This document shows positions 1-11,193 of a stretch of DNA of 50,494 bases, in pieces. Source of the DNA: an uncultured Bacteroidaceae bacterium (lineage in GTDB: Bacteria > Bacteroidota > Bacteroidia > Bacteroidales > Bacteroidaceae); contig CAJOLC010000039.1 in NCBI GenBank assembly GCA_905235305.1, positions 1-50,494 on the forward strand, read 5' to 3'. Below the pieces are notes generated by a model that worked only from the letters and a program-made list of their open reading frames with translations, searched no databases and was not told the DNA's origin. Position 1 is the first letter of the stretch, and every line of letters starts with the position of its first letter. The position numbers and the translations under genes are program-made.

Positions 1-2
1 TT

Positions 3-98
3 CCCGAAGCCTCCAGCGGTCAGCATTCCAACCTCAGCACCATCGGCTTCGCCATTGGCTTTGTCCTCATGATGGTACTCGACGTGGTTTTAGGGTAA
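3..98 (+). CDS. ZIP family metal transporter, C-terminal end (partial)
   Basis: The first complete codon in frame is at base 3 and the frame ends at a TAA at 96-98, leaving 31 residues of a protein whose start lies outside the window. The end reads ...IGFAIGFVLMMVLDVVLG, the hydrophobic last helix with the LMMxLDxxLG ending typical of ZIP zinc/iron permeases. A His at residue 8 of the fragment fits the His-rich loops of the family. The call rests on this short tail only, so substrate cannot be stated. Confidence 0.6.
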   Translation, partial: PEASSGQHSNLSTIGFAIGFVLMMVLDVVLG

Positions 99-184
99 AA
101 AAATATGAAATCCGGGACAAGGGGTTGAAAAATCGGGGGGTACGCTGTATATATAGATGTGAGGGGTTGAGTTCACAAACACAT

Positions 185-280
185 CCTGCTTAAGTGCGCA
201 ATTAAGCACGGTTAATTTGCAAACAACCCACGTTAAAATGCTAAAAAGTCCACGTTAAATTGGCCAGTTAACCACGGTTA
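185..280. repeat. 22-bp-period array A, core CACG(G)TTAA
   Basis: Cores CACGGTTAA, CACGTTAA, CACGTTAA and CACGGTTA begin at 207, 229, 251 and 273, exactly 22 bp apart. A degenerate copy (CCTGCTTAA) lies at 185, again 22 bp away. Spacer sequence between the cores is not conserved. The array lies in the 443-bp gap between the ZIP gene end and the DUF1080 gene. It is one of several arrays with the same period but a different core. Confidence 0.75.
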
Positions 281-358
281 TTTCAGATTTTAACAAGAGA
301 GCGTGAGAGGTCTCGAGCAAAGCTCAGGGCCTCGAGTAAGCGAGAGCAGAGTCAAACT

Positions 359-397
359 TACCCCGAACTGGGGTAGTATAAGGATAAAAACTCCTTA
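359..397. other. Two adjacent hairpins in the leader gap
   Basis: TACCCC-gaact-GGGGTA (359-375) is followed directly by TAAGGA-taaaaac-TCCTTA (379-397), two 6-bp stems. Just upstream, CTCGAG occurs twice around a GC-rich stretch (about 313-336). The region could be a small structured RNA or a terminator for either strand; no known riboswitch consensus is recognisable. The remainder of the 99-481 gap, apart from array A, shows nothing clear. Confidence 0.35.
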
Positions 398-481
398 CTC
401 TACTTCCTTTCTTTCCCCGCAGCCTGCCATGAAGTGGAATATGTTTTCTAGCAAGATGTGAAGATAATAAGATGTATTCTC

Positions 482-512
482 TTTGCATTTTGCTTTCTTT
501 TTCATATCTTTG
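482..512 (+). promoter_or_regulatory. Bacteroidetes-type promoter for the DUF1080 gene
   Basis: TTTG at 482-485, a 19-bp spacer, then TATCTTTG at 505-512 matches the -33/-7 consensus (TTTG, TAnnTTTG) used by the primary sigma factor of Bacteroidetes. It lies inside the upstream in-frame extension of the next gene, which argues that translation starts at 542 and not at the upstream ATG at 458. Confidence 0.8.
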
Positions 513-541
513 CAAGCGAGTCATCTAACATCATAACAACT

Positions 542-1315
542 ATGAAGAAACTATTCATTTTGGCATTGTTTACGATTGCCGTTTGCCCGGCTTGCCTGGC
601 ACAGACAACTAAAGAGTATCCCAAACCCGAACCTATGAGACCTGGAATGTCGGAGTACTGGACTCCTCAGCCAAAGGTGGTGGAGCCTGGCGACATCAGG
701 ACAGCTACTGCTCCAAGCGACGCCATAGTTCTCTTCGACGGAAAAGACCTCTCTGCCTGGATGAACCCCAACGGAGAGGATGCTGCATGGACCGTCAAGA
801 ACGGCGTGATGACTGTCGACAAGTCGAAGGGTGACATCGTGACCCGTCAGAAGTTCGGCAGTTTCCAGCTTCACCTGGAATGGTGCGTGCCAAAAGGCAT
901 CTCGGGCGAGAGTCAGGCACGAGGCAATAGCGGTGTCTTCCTGCAGGATATGTATGAAGTGCAGATTCTGGACTGCTTCGGCAACGAGACTTACGTGAAC
1001 GGCATGACGGGAAGCATCTACAAGCAGACACCTCCCCTGGTGAATGTGATGCGGAAACCTGGTGAATGGAATGTGTACGACATCATCTACACGGCTCCCA
1101 TCTTCAAGGAAGACGGCACGTACCTCTACAAACCCTTCGTGACAGTCATCCAGAATGGTGTTGTCCTGCAGAACCATACGGAAATTCAAGGCACGACGGA
1201 ATATATAGGATTCCCGCGCACGGTGAAGCACGGCGATGGCCCGATACGTCTGCAATCGCATGGCGACCCAAGCCAGCCCATCAGCTTCCGCAACATCTGG
1301 ATTCGTCCGTTGTAA
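542..1315 (+). CDS. DUF1080 / 3-keto-disaccharide hydrolase domain protein, exported
   Basis: A 257-residue protein starting with a signal peptide (MKKLFILALFTIAVCPACLAQ). The start at 542 was chosen because the signal peptide begins there and the promoter is at 482-512. The mature part contains one concanavalin-like DUF1080 domain with the typical features IVLFDGKDLSAW near its beginning, the RGNSGVFL segment, and the tail GPIRLQSHG...ISFRNIWIRPL. The family includes 3-keto-glycoside hydrolases/lyases acting on oxidised disaccharides in the periplasm. The next gene, 26 bp downstream on the same strand, is a Gfo/Idh/MocA oxidoreductase, a frequent partner in Bacteroidetes. The pair may oxidise the 3-OH of a glycoside and then cleave it. 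The substrate cannot be read from sequence. Confidence 0.85.
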   Translation: MKKLFILALFTIAVCPACLAQTTKEYPKPEPMRPGMSEYWTPQPKVVEPGDIRTATAPSDAIVLFDGKDLSAWMNPNGEDAAWTVKNGVMTVDKSKGDIVTRQKFGSFQLHLEWCVPKGISGESQARGNSGVFLQDMYEVQILDCFGNETYVNGMTGSIYKQTPPLVNVMRKPGEWNVYDIIYTAPIFKEDGTYLYKPFVTVIQNGVVLQNHTEIQGTTEYIGFPRTVKHGDGPIRLQSHGDPSQPISFRNIWIRPL

Positions 1316-1341
1316 GAGAACAGAAGTCAGAACCCTAAACC

Positions 1342-2643
1342 ATGAAACACATGACGACGAGAAGAAGCTTCCTCCGCCAGTCGGCCACCGCTTTGGCTGC
1401 GGGCATGCTGATGCCCCGTGTTCTCTACGCAGGAGCACCCAAGAAACAGACTGCTGCAAGCGACCGCCTTGTCGCTCTGATTGGTTGCCGCTCTATGGGC
1501 TGGTACGACCTCTCCGACATTATGAGATATCCCGGCACCAGCTGTGTCGCCCTCTGCGACATAGACAGCGGCATCCTGAGCAATCGGGCTGCCGAAGCGG
1601 AGAAGAACTGGGGCAGGAGGCCTGCACTCTATGGGGACTATCGAAGGGTGCTGGAGCGTGATGATGTGGACATCATCGTCATTGGAACACCCGACCATTG
1701 GCACTGCAAGATAACGACCGACGCTTGCTCGGCAGGCAAGGATGTGTATGTGGAAAAGCCCTTGGCCAACAGTATTGCCGAATGTGATGCGATGGTGGCT
1801 GCAGCTCAGCGCTATGGTCGCGTGGTTCAGGTGGGACAGCAGCAACGGAGTGCAGAACTTTGGCACAGCATGAAGCAGTACATCGACAGCGGCGAGTTGG
1901 GACACATCGGTCGTGTCAACGTCTGGGCAAACTTCGCGTATGCCGCTCTGCTGAACCCTGCCAAGGATGGTCCTGTACCCGAAGGTGTCGACTTCGACAT
2001 GTGGCTCGGCCCTGCTCCCAAACGCACTTTCAATGCCTCTCGCTTTCATGGTTCATGGCGAATGTTCTGGGATTATGGCGGCGGCTTACTGACCGACTGG
2101 GGCGTACACCTGCTCGATATGGCTTTGTGGGGAATGAATGTTGAGGGAATGCCTCAGCGAGTCGTTGCCGCTGGTGGGAATCATGCCTATCCCAACAACT
2201 TCTCGGAGACATTCGACACACTGAGCGTCACCTATCAGTTCCCTGATTACCTCATTCAATGGTCTAATGTAGCTATTGAATCAGGTCCTTATGGACGCAA
2301 TTATGGGCTTGAGTTCAAGGGCACCAACGGCACTCTCATCGCCAATCGTGAGAGTTGGGAAGTGATTCCTCAAGGCGACAAACTGGAGGCAAAACTGGTG
2401 AAACCATCGAACAACGACCATCTGGATCACACGAAAAACTTCCTGGATTGCGTGAAGCGGCGTGACATGCAGACAGCCTGCCCCATCACGAACGGCAGTT
2501 TCTGCGCAAAATATGCTCACATCGGAAACATTGCAGCACGAACGCATCAGGCTTTGACCTACGACGATTCGAAGCAGACCTTCCACAATCGCGAGGCAGA
2601 CCACTTCATCACTCCCGTTTATCGCAAACCCTGGAAGCTCTGA
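1342..2643 (+). CDS. Gfo/Idh/MocA family oxidoreductase, Tat-exported
   Basis: 433 residues. The N-terminus has a twin-arginine signal (TRRSFLRQSATALAAGM), so the protein is expected to be exported folded with its nicotinamide cofactor. An N-terminal Rossmann domain follows (IGCRSMGWYDL, then CDID near residue 74). The EKP signature of the family is present (YVEKPLANS), as is a GxxHSMKQYIDSGELG region, and the C-terminal alpha/beta domain ends before residue 430. The usual GxGxxG is altered to GCRSMG, with Arg in place of the second Gly. With the DUF1080 protein immediately upstream this fits a periplasmic 3-keto-glycoside module. A GH109-type N-acetylgalactosaminidase activity is an alternative for this superfamily. 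Confidence 0.85.
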   Translation: MKHMTTRRSFLRQSATALAAGMLMPRVLYAGAPKKQTAASDRLVALIGCRSMGWYDLSDIMRYPGTSCVALCDIDSGILSNRAAEAEKNWGRRPALYGDYRRVLERDDVDIIVIGTPDHWHCKITTDACSAGKDVYVEKPLANSIAECDAMVAAAQRYGRVVQVGQQQRSAELWHSMKQYIDSGELGHIGRVNVWANFAYAALLNPAKDGPVPEGVDFDMWLGPAPKRTFNASRFHGSWRMFWDYGGGLLTDWGVHLLDMALWGMNVEGMPQRVVAAGGNHAYPNNFSETFDTLSVTYQFPDYLIQWSNVAIESGPYGRNYGLEFKGTNGTLIANRESWEVIPQGDKLEAKLVKPSNNDHLDHTKNFLDCVKRRDMQTACPITNGSFCAKYAHIGNIAARTHQALTYDDSKQTFHNREADHFITPVYRKPWKL

Positions 2644-2669
2644 AGTTTATTTTCTAAACAGAGGAAACC

Positions 2670-4142
2670 CTATTTCCTATCCTTCCAGTAGCCTGGCATG
2701 AAGAGGAAGAGGACGGTGAATATCTCGAGACGGCCGAGGAGCATATAGGCGCTCATGAGCCATTTCCCTGAGGCGGGGACATGAGCAAAGGTGCTGGCGG
2801 GACCTGTGGCACCTGTGGCCGGGCCGACATTGCTCAGCATGCTGATGCTGCTGCCAAGTGCCGTATCGACATCCGCACCGAGCAGGGAATAGCAGGTCAT
2901 TGCTATGACTACCAAAAGGATATATATGAAGATGAAGGCCAGAGCCTGCCGCACTTTCTGATCTGAGACTATTTGTTTGTTGACGCGTACGCCCAGGACG
3001 GCTCTGGGATGCAGCATCTGGATGAGTTCATTGAAGGCGCTCTTGGCACAGATTATTATTCTGATGACCTTTATGCCACCTGCCGTGCTGCCGGCACACG
3101 AGCCGATGGCCATGATGACAACTGTCGGCATCCAGAACGAGGCGCCCCACGCTACATAATCAAACTTCTGGGCCGAGAATCCGGTGCTGGTCGCAACGCT
3201 GCTTACATGGAAAAGGGCCGAGCGGAACGTCTCTTCGAAACCATGGGGCAAGGATTTGTGGGCACTCTCCGGAACTGGGGCGAAGTAGAAGAGCAGCATA
3301 AAGATGACCACCGACAATGCAATGTAGCTCACAAAGACACGCACCTCTTCGTTCTGGAAGAGCACGCGGCTGCGGCGGATGGTCATGTAGTAATAGAGCG
3401 AGAAATTGACGCTGCTGACCACCATAAACAGGCTGGCAACGTACTCTATATAGCTGCTGTGGAAGTACGCCATGCTTTGGGAGTGCGTGCTGAAGCCGCC
3501 GGTCGCTATCGTGGTAAAGGCGTGGCAGACGGCATCATAGAGGTTCATCGGGCCGAGCCAATAGAAGAAAGCACAGGCGCTGGTCAGTGTAAGGTATATC
3601 AGAAGCACCCGTCGGGCAGTGGCACCTATCTTGGGTCGGAGCTTGTCGAGTCCCAAGCCGGTCACTTCTGCCGAATAAAGGTTGCTGCTCTTCATTTCAT
3701 AGACGGGGATGAGGGCAAACGAGAAGACCACTATGCCAAGGCCTCCTATCCATTGTGTGATGGAGCGCCAGAAGAGCAAGCCTTTCGGCAGGGCATCTAT
3801 ATCGTTGATGCAGGTGGCGCCCGTCGTGGTGAAGCCGCTCATGGTCTCGAAGAAAGCACCCGCCACATCCAGGTCTGTCAGGCAAAGGAACGGCACCATT
3901 CCGACGATGGAGAAGAGTATCCAGGAGAGGGAGACGACAAGGAAATTGTCAGCCCGGCGCATTCTTCTGTGTTCCTCCCTTCGGCTCAGAAAGATGCAGA
4001 GCGCCCCGACGGCTGTTGCACCCAGTGCCGTGAGCAGGAAACATAGCCAGTCGGCCTCGTCGTTCAGGATGGCAACGCACATGGAGAGCAGCAGGAAGAA
4101 GCTCTCCATGATGATGAGTATGCCGAAGATTCCCTTTTTCAT
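2670..4142 (-). CDS. trkH: TrkH-family potassium uptake membrane protein
   Basis: 490 residues, polytopic, with the fourfold repeated M1-P-M2 plan of the Trk/Ktr/HKT superfamily. Four filter-like segments can be seen: SGFTTTGAT, TTIATGGFS, SSVATSTGFS and SNVGPATGATG, each with the conserved glycine. It should form the K+-translocating subunit in the inner membrane. The regulatory partner TrkA is not adjacent, so it is encoded elsewhere. It sits 30 bp behind nadB and is probably cotranscribed with it. Its 3' end faces the oxidoreductase gene, leaving only 26 bp between the two stops and no obvious terminator. Confidence 0.92.
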   Translation of the reverse strand: MKKGIFGILIIMESFFLLLSMCVAILNDEADWLCFLLTALGATAVGALCIFLSRREEHRRMRRADNFLVVSLSWILFSIVGMVPFLCLTDLDVAGAFFETMSGFTTTGATCINDIDALPKGLLFWRSITQWIGGLGIVVFSFALIPVYEMKSSNLYSAEVTGLGLDKLRPKIGATARRVLLIYLTLTSACAFFYWLGPMNLYDAVCHAFTTIATGGFSTHSQSMAYFHSSYIEYVASLFMVVSSVNFSLYYYMTIRRSRVLFQNEEVRVFVSYIALSVVIFMLLFYFAPVPESAHKSLPHGFEETFRSALFHVSSVATSTGFSAQKFDYVAWGASFWMPTVVIMAIGSCAGSTAGGIKVIRIIICAKSAFNELIQMLHPRAVLGVRVNKQIVSDQKVRQALAFIFIYILLVVIAMTCYSLLGADVDTALGSSISMLSNVGPATGATGPASTFAHVPASGKWLMSAYMLLGRLEIFTVLFLFMPGYWKDRK

Positions 4143-4172
4143 TATTTATTTATCCTTGCTCCCTGCCTCTTG

Positions 4173-5774
4173 CTATTGCTTGTCAGGGTTCTTGTCCAAG
4201 GCGTGCTTGGCGTAGTCGACAGTGTAGTGCAGGCCGCGGCTCTCTTTGCGTTCGAGGGCTTGGCGTGTGATGAGGTAGCCTACATTTATCATGTTTCTGA
4301 GCTCGCATATGTCCTTGGTGGGCTTCACGCGCTTGAAGAGGTGCTCTGTCTCCTCGTAGAGGAGGTCGAGGCGCTCCCAGGCACGGTGCAGGCGAAGGTC
4401 GCTCCTGACGATGCCCACATAGGTGCTCATGATTTGATTCACTTCCTTGACGTCCTGTGCGATGAGGACTTTCTCCTCGTTCGTCATTGTGCCTTCGTCG
4501 TTCCATTCGGGCACGCGGTCGTTGTAGTCGTAATGGTCGATGACTTCCAGCGAGTGGCGTGCTGCTGCGTCGGCATAGACGACGGCTTCGATGAGCGAGT
4601 TGCTGGCCAGGCGGTTGCCGCCGTGAAGTCCTGTGCAAGAGCATTCGCCCACAGCATAAAGACGTTTGATGCTACTCTGCCCGTCGAGGTCAACCTTGAT
4701 GCCGCCGCACATGTAGTGGGCACTGGGCGCAACGGGGATGTACTGCTTCGTGATGTCTATGCCGATGCTGAGACACTTGGCATAGATGTTGGGGAAGTGA
4801 TGCTTGGTCTCCTCTGGGTCTTTGTGTGTGACGTCGAGGCAGACGTGGTCCAGTCCGTGTATCTTCATCTCGCGGTCGATGGCGCGGGCCACGATGTCGC
4901 GGGGAGCGAGAGAGAGACGTTCGTCGTACTTCTGCATGAACTCCTCGCCGTTGGGCAGCCTGAGGATGCCACCATATCCGCGCATCGCCTCAGTGATGAG
5001 GTAGGCGGGATGGGTCTCCTGAGGGTTGTAGAGGACAGTCGGATGGAACTGCACGAACTCCATGTCCTGCACCTTTCCCTTGGCACGATAGACCATGGCG
5101 ATGCCGTCGCCGGTGGCGATGTTAGGGTTGGAGGTGGTGGCATAGATGGCGCCTGTGCCGCCCGTTGCCATGAGGGTGACCTTGCTCAGGTAGGTGTCCA
5201 CCTTGCCGGTGTCTGGGTTGAGGACGTAGGCACCGTAGCACTCGATGTCGGGCGTGCGGCGGGTGACGCGGATGCCGAGGTGGTGCTGGGTGATGATTTC
5301 CACGGCGAAGTGGTGTTCCAGCACTTCGATGTTGGGGTTCTGCCTTACCGCTTCCATCAGTCCGCGCTGTATCTCGGCACCGGTATCGTCGGCATGATGC
5401 AGGATGCGGAACTCGGAGTGGCCGCCTTCGCGATGGAGGTCGAACTCACCATCCTCTTTCTTGTCGAAGTTGACGCCCCATTTCAGGAGGTCTTTGATAC
5501 CCTGCGGCGCGTTACGCACCACTTGTTCCACGGCAGCGGGGTCGCTGATGTAGTCGCCCGCAATCATGGTGTCCTCGATGTGCTTCTCGAAGTTATCGAC
5601 CAAGAGGTTGGTGACCGAAGCGATGCCGCCCTGAGCCTTCGCCGTATTGGCTTCCTCGAGGGTCGTCTTGCAGATGAGCGTCACCTTGCCCTTACCTGCG
5701 TTCGCCACCTTCAGCGCATAGCTCATTCCAGCCACACCGCTGCCTATAATCAGGAATTCACTCTTCTTTATCAT
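4173..5774 (-). CDS. nadB: L-aspartate oxidase
   Basis: 533 residues, usual length for NadB. It oxidises aspartate to iminoaspartate with FAD, the first step of de novo NAD synthesis. Visible features are the N-terminal dinucleotide-binding motif (IIGSGVAGMSYAL), the flavoprotein segment EEANTAKAQGGIA, the substrate region HREGGHSEFRILHHADDTG, and the C-terminal Arg-rich segment GLHGGNRLASNSLIEAVV. The partner NadA, which condenses iminoaspartate with dihydroxyacetone phosphate, lies at 17399-18382 and is not in this operon. NadC is not in the window. The promoter lies 37 bp upstream. Confidence 0.95.
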   Translation of the reverse strand: MIKKSEFLIIGSGVAGMSYALKVANAGKGKVTLICKTTLEEANTAKAQGGIASVTNLLVDNFEKHIEDTMIAGDYISDPAAVEQVVRNAPQGIKDLLKWGVNFDKKEDGEFDLHREGGHSEFRILHHADDTGAEIQRGLMEAVRQNPNIEVLEHHFAVEIITQHHLGIRVTRRTPDIECYGAYVLNPDTGKVDTYLSKVTLMATGGTGAIYATTSNPNIATGDGIAMVYRAKGKVQDMEFVQFHPTVLYNPQETHPAYLITEAMRGYGGILRLPNGEEFMQKYDERLSLAPRDIVARAIDREMKIHGLDHVCLDVTHKDPEETKHHFPNIYAKCLSIGIDITKQYIPVAPSAHYMCGGIKVDLDGQSSIKRLYAVGECSCTGLHGGNRLASNSLIEAVVYADAAARHSLEVIDHYDYNDRVPEWNDEGTMTNEEKVLIAQDVKEVNQIMSTYVGIVRSDLRLHRAWERLDLLYEETEHLFKRVKPTKDICELRNMINVGYLITRQALERKESRGLHYTVDYAKHALDKNPDKQ

Positions 5775-5810
5775 GACTTTCTAATGCCTTAAATGACACA
5801 TTTACCGCCG

Positions 5811-5841
5811 CAAATTTACGAATTACGCAGCGAACCACAAA
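5811..5841 (-). promoter_or_regulatory. nadB promoter
   Basis: On the minus strand, TTTG (5841-5838) is separated by exactly 19 bp from TAAATTTG (5818-5811). Both boxes match the Bacteroidetes consensus and lie 37 bp upstream of the nadB ATG. Confidence 0.8.
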
Positions 5842-5934
5842 AGAAAAAGCACTTTTTCTTTTACAATATAGGCCAGGTGTCCGCTCAAAGAGGTATAGGT
5901 CTTTGGAAAGTGCTTCAGCAAGCATCAGCAAACG

Positions 5935-5967
5935 CCCTATAGGAGAATCGTCAATGCCCTATAGGGG
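5935..5967. repeat. 22-bp-period array G, core CCCTATAGGG
   Basis: CCCTATAGG begins at 5935 and CCCTATAGGGG at 5957, 22 bp apart. AGGTATAGG at 5891 lies two periods upstream and may be a decayed copy, and CCCCTGAGGG follows about 25 bp further on. The array lies in the divergent nadB/metH gap. The same core recurs at 38810-38862 and inside mnmG at 45671-45702. Confidence 0.65.
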
Positions 5968-6081
5968 AATGACAGCTCCCCCCCTGAGGGCGTTTTCCTT
6001 CACTAATGGATAGCCTTGCAAAGAATTATGAATCGTGAACTGAGAATTATTAGTGAAAGCAAAAGAAAAACAGCTTATTTC

Positions 6082-6112
6082 TTTGCTTTTCGCTCACTTC
6101 GTCGTACCTTTG
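6082..6112 (+). promoter_or_regulatory. metH promoter
   Basis: TTTG at 6082-6085, a 19-bp spacer, TACCTTTG at 6105-6112: a perfect match to the Bacteroidetes consensus. The metH ATG is only 9 bp downstream of the -7 box, so the leader is a few bases or absent and no riboswitch can precede the gene. This also excludes the upstream in-frame ATG at 6053 as start. Confidence 0.85.
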
Positions 6113-6121
6113 CACACGGAA

Positions 6122-9787
<3,666 letters not shown>

Positions 9788-9831
9788 CAACGTTCCTCGA
9801 GAGAAGACACATACTGCCGCGTCGCCAGTCC

Positions 9832-9914
9832 CACCGTGGTAGTACTGGAGTTTTACCATGGTAGTACTGGAGTTTTACCACGGTAGTACTGGAGTTTTAC
9901 CGTGGTAGTACTGG
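9832..9914. repeat. 22-bp-period array B, core ACC-RY-GGT
   Basis: Four units start at 9832, 9854, 9876 and 9898, exactly 22 bp apart. The variable centre reads ACCGTGGT, ACCATGGT, ACCACGGT, ACCGTGGT, while the rest of the unit (AGTACTGGAGTTTT) is constant. The core keeps its arms and varies only in its two central bases, always as a purine-pyrimidine step. The array lies 45 bp after metH, in the metH-metF gap. Confidence 0.85.
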
Positions 9915-10012
9915 CATCATGCCACAGGGCGTTTTCCACGGAACCGTGGATGATTATTCGGGGCATTACTCTTTTTTTCCCTTTATTCCTTGCCGTTTTG
10001 CCGATTTCTATT

Positions 10013-10020
10013 TACCTTTG
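10013..10020 (+). promoter_or_regulatory. Putative -7 box for metF
   Basis: TACCTTTG fits the -7 consensus. At the 19-bp position upstream there is only CTTG/TTGC in place of TTTG. The box lies 148 bp before metF, so metF probably has its own promoter and a leader of about 140 nt. Confidence 0.5.
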
Positions 10021-10048
10021 CATCCAGTTTACAATAAACCGTTTACCT

Positions 10049-10120
10049 ATGAGACGTTTCCTGACCATTGCAGCCCTGGCGTTTGCCGTTCTGCCGGCTG
10101 TAAGGCTCAAGGCCAAATAA
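10049..10120 (+). CDS. Possible 23-residue leader peptide or signal-peptide remnant
   Basis: An ATG 28 bp after the -7 box opens a 23-codon frame, MRRFLTIAALAFAVLPAVRL..., that looks like a signal peptide and ends at TAA 48 bp before metF. It has no Cys or Met runs that would suggest classical attenuation by methionine. It could be a translated leader, a remnant of a lost exported gene, or chance. Confidence 0.25.
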   Translation: MRRFLTIAALAFAVLPAVRLKAK

Positions 10121-10121
10121 A

Positions 10122-10141
10122 CCGTTATAACGATATAACGG
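10122..10141. promoter_or_regulatory. Inverted repeat in the metF leader
   Basis: CCGTTATA-ACGA-TATAACGG is a perfect 8-bp stem with a 4-base loop, located just after the short leader frame and 26 bp before the metF ATG. It could be an operator or an RNA hairpin affecting translation of metF. A bordering ACAACGACAAAACGACA stretch is low-complexity. Confidence 0.4.
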
Positions 10142-10167
10142 AACAACGACAAAACGACAAGCATCTA

Positions 10168-11124
10168 ATGAAAGTCATTGACATCCTGAACGGCAGCAGC
10201 CGTCCGTTCGCGAGCTTCGAGCTCGTGCCACCCCTGAAGGGAAGCGACGCGAGCCGTCTCTATCAGAGCCTCGACCCACTGATGGAGTTCCATCCCCCCT
10301 TCGTAAACATCACCTGCCACCGCGACGAAGTGGAGTACGTGCCCAGTGCCGACGGCACCTTCCGGCGCATGACTTTGTCGAAGCGGCCCAGTACGGTGGC
10401 CATCGCGGCAGCCATCATGCGCCGATACCCCGAGCTGGAAATCGTGCCGCACGTCATCTGCGGAGGCTCTTCGCAAAGCCACGTCGAGTCGGAACTGCTG
10501 GACCTCCACTTCCTGGGCATCAATAACATCATGGCCCTACGCGGCGACGCTTTGCCAGGCCAAAAGCATTTTGCACCCGAGCCCGACGGTTTCAGCCACA
10601 GCTCGGAACTGGTCGGGATGATAAGCGACCTGAATCGCGGACAATACCTCGACCCGACGGTGAAGCAAGGCCACAGCACCGACTTCTGCATCGGCGTGGC
10701 AGCCTATCCCGAGAAGCACTTCGAAGCAGCTAACCTGGAGACCGACATCCGCCATCTCCGCGAGAAGGTGGAAGCCGGAGCGCAGTATATCGTCACCCAA
10801 ATGTTCTTCGACAACGGGAAGTTCTTCCAGTTTGTCGACATGTGTCGGCAGGCAGGCATTGCCGTTCCCATCATTCCCGGCCTGAAACCCCTCTCGTCGA
10901 AGAAGCAGGTCGACCTGCTGCCACGCTCCTTCCACATTGACATCCCGCAGGAACTCGTCAGCCTGATGGAGAAGACGCGCACAGCCGAAGAAGCCTACCA
11001 GGCAGGCATCGACTGGGCTGTCCGCCAGAGTCGCGAGCTCCTGGAGCACGGCGTCCCGGCCATACATTATTATACTATGGCCAAGCCCGACAACGTCTGC
11101 CAGATTGTCCGACAGGTCTTCTGA
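10168..11124 (+). CDS. metF: 5,10-methylenetetrahydrofolate reductase
   Basis: 318 residues, normal for bacterial MetF. It reduces methylene-THF to methyl-THF with FAD, feeding MetH. The frame is open far upstream, but homology begins at MKVIDILNGSSRPFASFELVPPLKG, so the ATG at 10168 is taken. Family features are FELVPPLKG at the beta-barrel start, FVNITCHRD, the conserved VPHVICGG, NIMALRGD, and YIVTQMFFDNGKFFQFVD before the C-terminal PIIPGLKPL. It lies 380 bp after metH, separated by array B and a possible own promoter. Confidence 0.95.
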   Translation: MKVIDILNGSSRPFASFELVPPLKGSDASRLYQSLDPLMEFHPPFVNITCHRDEVEYVPSADGTFRRMTLSKRPSTVAIAAAIMRRYPELEIVPHVICGGSSQSHVESELLDLHFLGINNIMALRGDALPGQKHFAPEPDGFSHSSELVGMISDLNRGQYLDPTVKQGHSTDFCIGVAAYPEKHFEAANLETDIRHLREKVEAGAQYIVTQMFFDNGKFFQFVDMCRQAGIAVPIIPGLKPLSSKKQVDLLPRSFHIDIPQELVSLMEKTRTAEEAYQAGIDWAVRQSRELLEHGVPAIHYYTMAKPDNVCQIVRQVF

Positions 11125-11130
11125 ACAAAG

Positions 11131-11186
11131 TTCACGTGTGAAGATAACAAAGTTCACGTGTGAAGTCAGTCAACTTCACACGTGAA
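11131..11186. repeat. 22-bp-period array C, core TTCAC-RY-GTGAA
   Basis: TTCACGTGTGAA at 11131 and 11153 and TTCACACGTGAA at 11175 are exactly 22 bp apart. The last core is the reverse complement of the first two. The array fills the 69-bp gap between the convergent 3' ends of metF and the beta-helix gene. The two orientations can pair with each other, so it may also end transcription from both sides. Confidence 0.85.
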
Positions 11187-11193
11187 CTTTTCT

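Noticed and set aside
4170..5792. A 540-codon open frame antisense to nadB
   Set aside because: It mirrors nadB exactly, has no recognisable protein features and arises from codon bias in GC-rich third positions. The same applies to long antisense frames over polA (20864-22735), trkH (2973-4046), the beta-helix gene (12484-13941) and tcdA/spmAB.
6018..6060. Functional meaning of AATTATGAATCGTGAACTGAGAATTATTA-like stretches before metH and elsewhere (18383-18420, 36603-36630, 46970-46997)
   Set aside because: Low-complexity AT-rich filler common in Bacteroidales gaps; no consistent structure.
5842..6081. Cobalamin or SAM riboswitch ahead of metH
   Set aside because: The promoter is 9 bp from the start codon, leaving no transcribed leader, and no box consensus was recognised.
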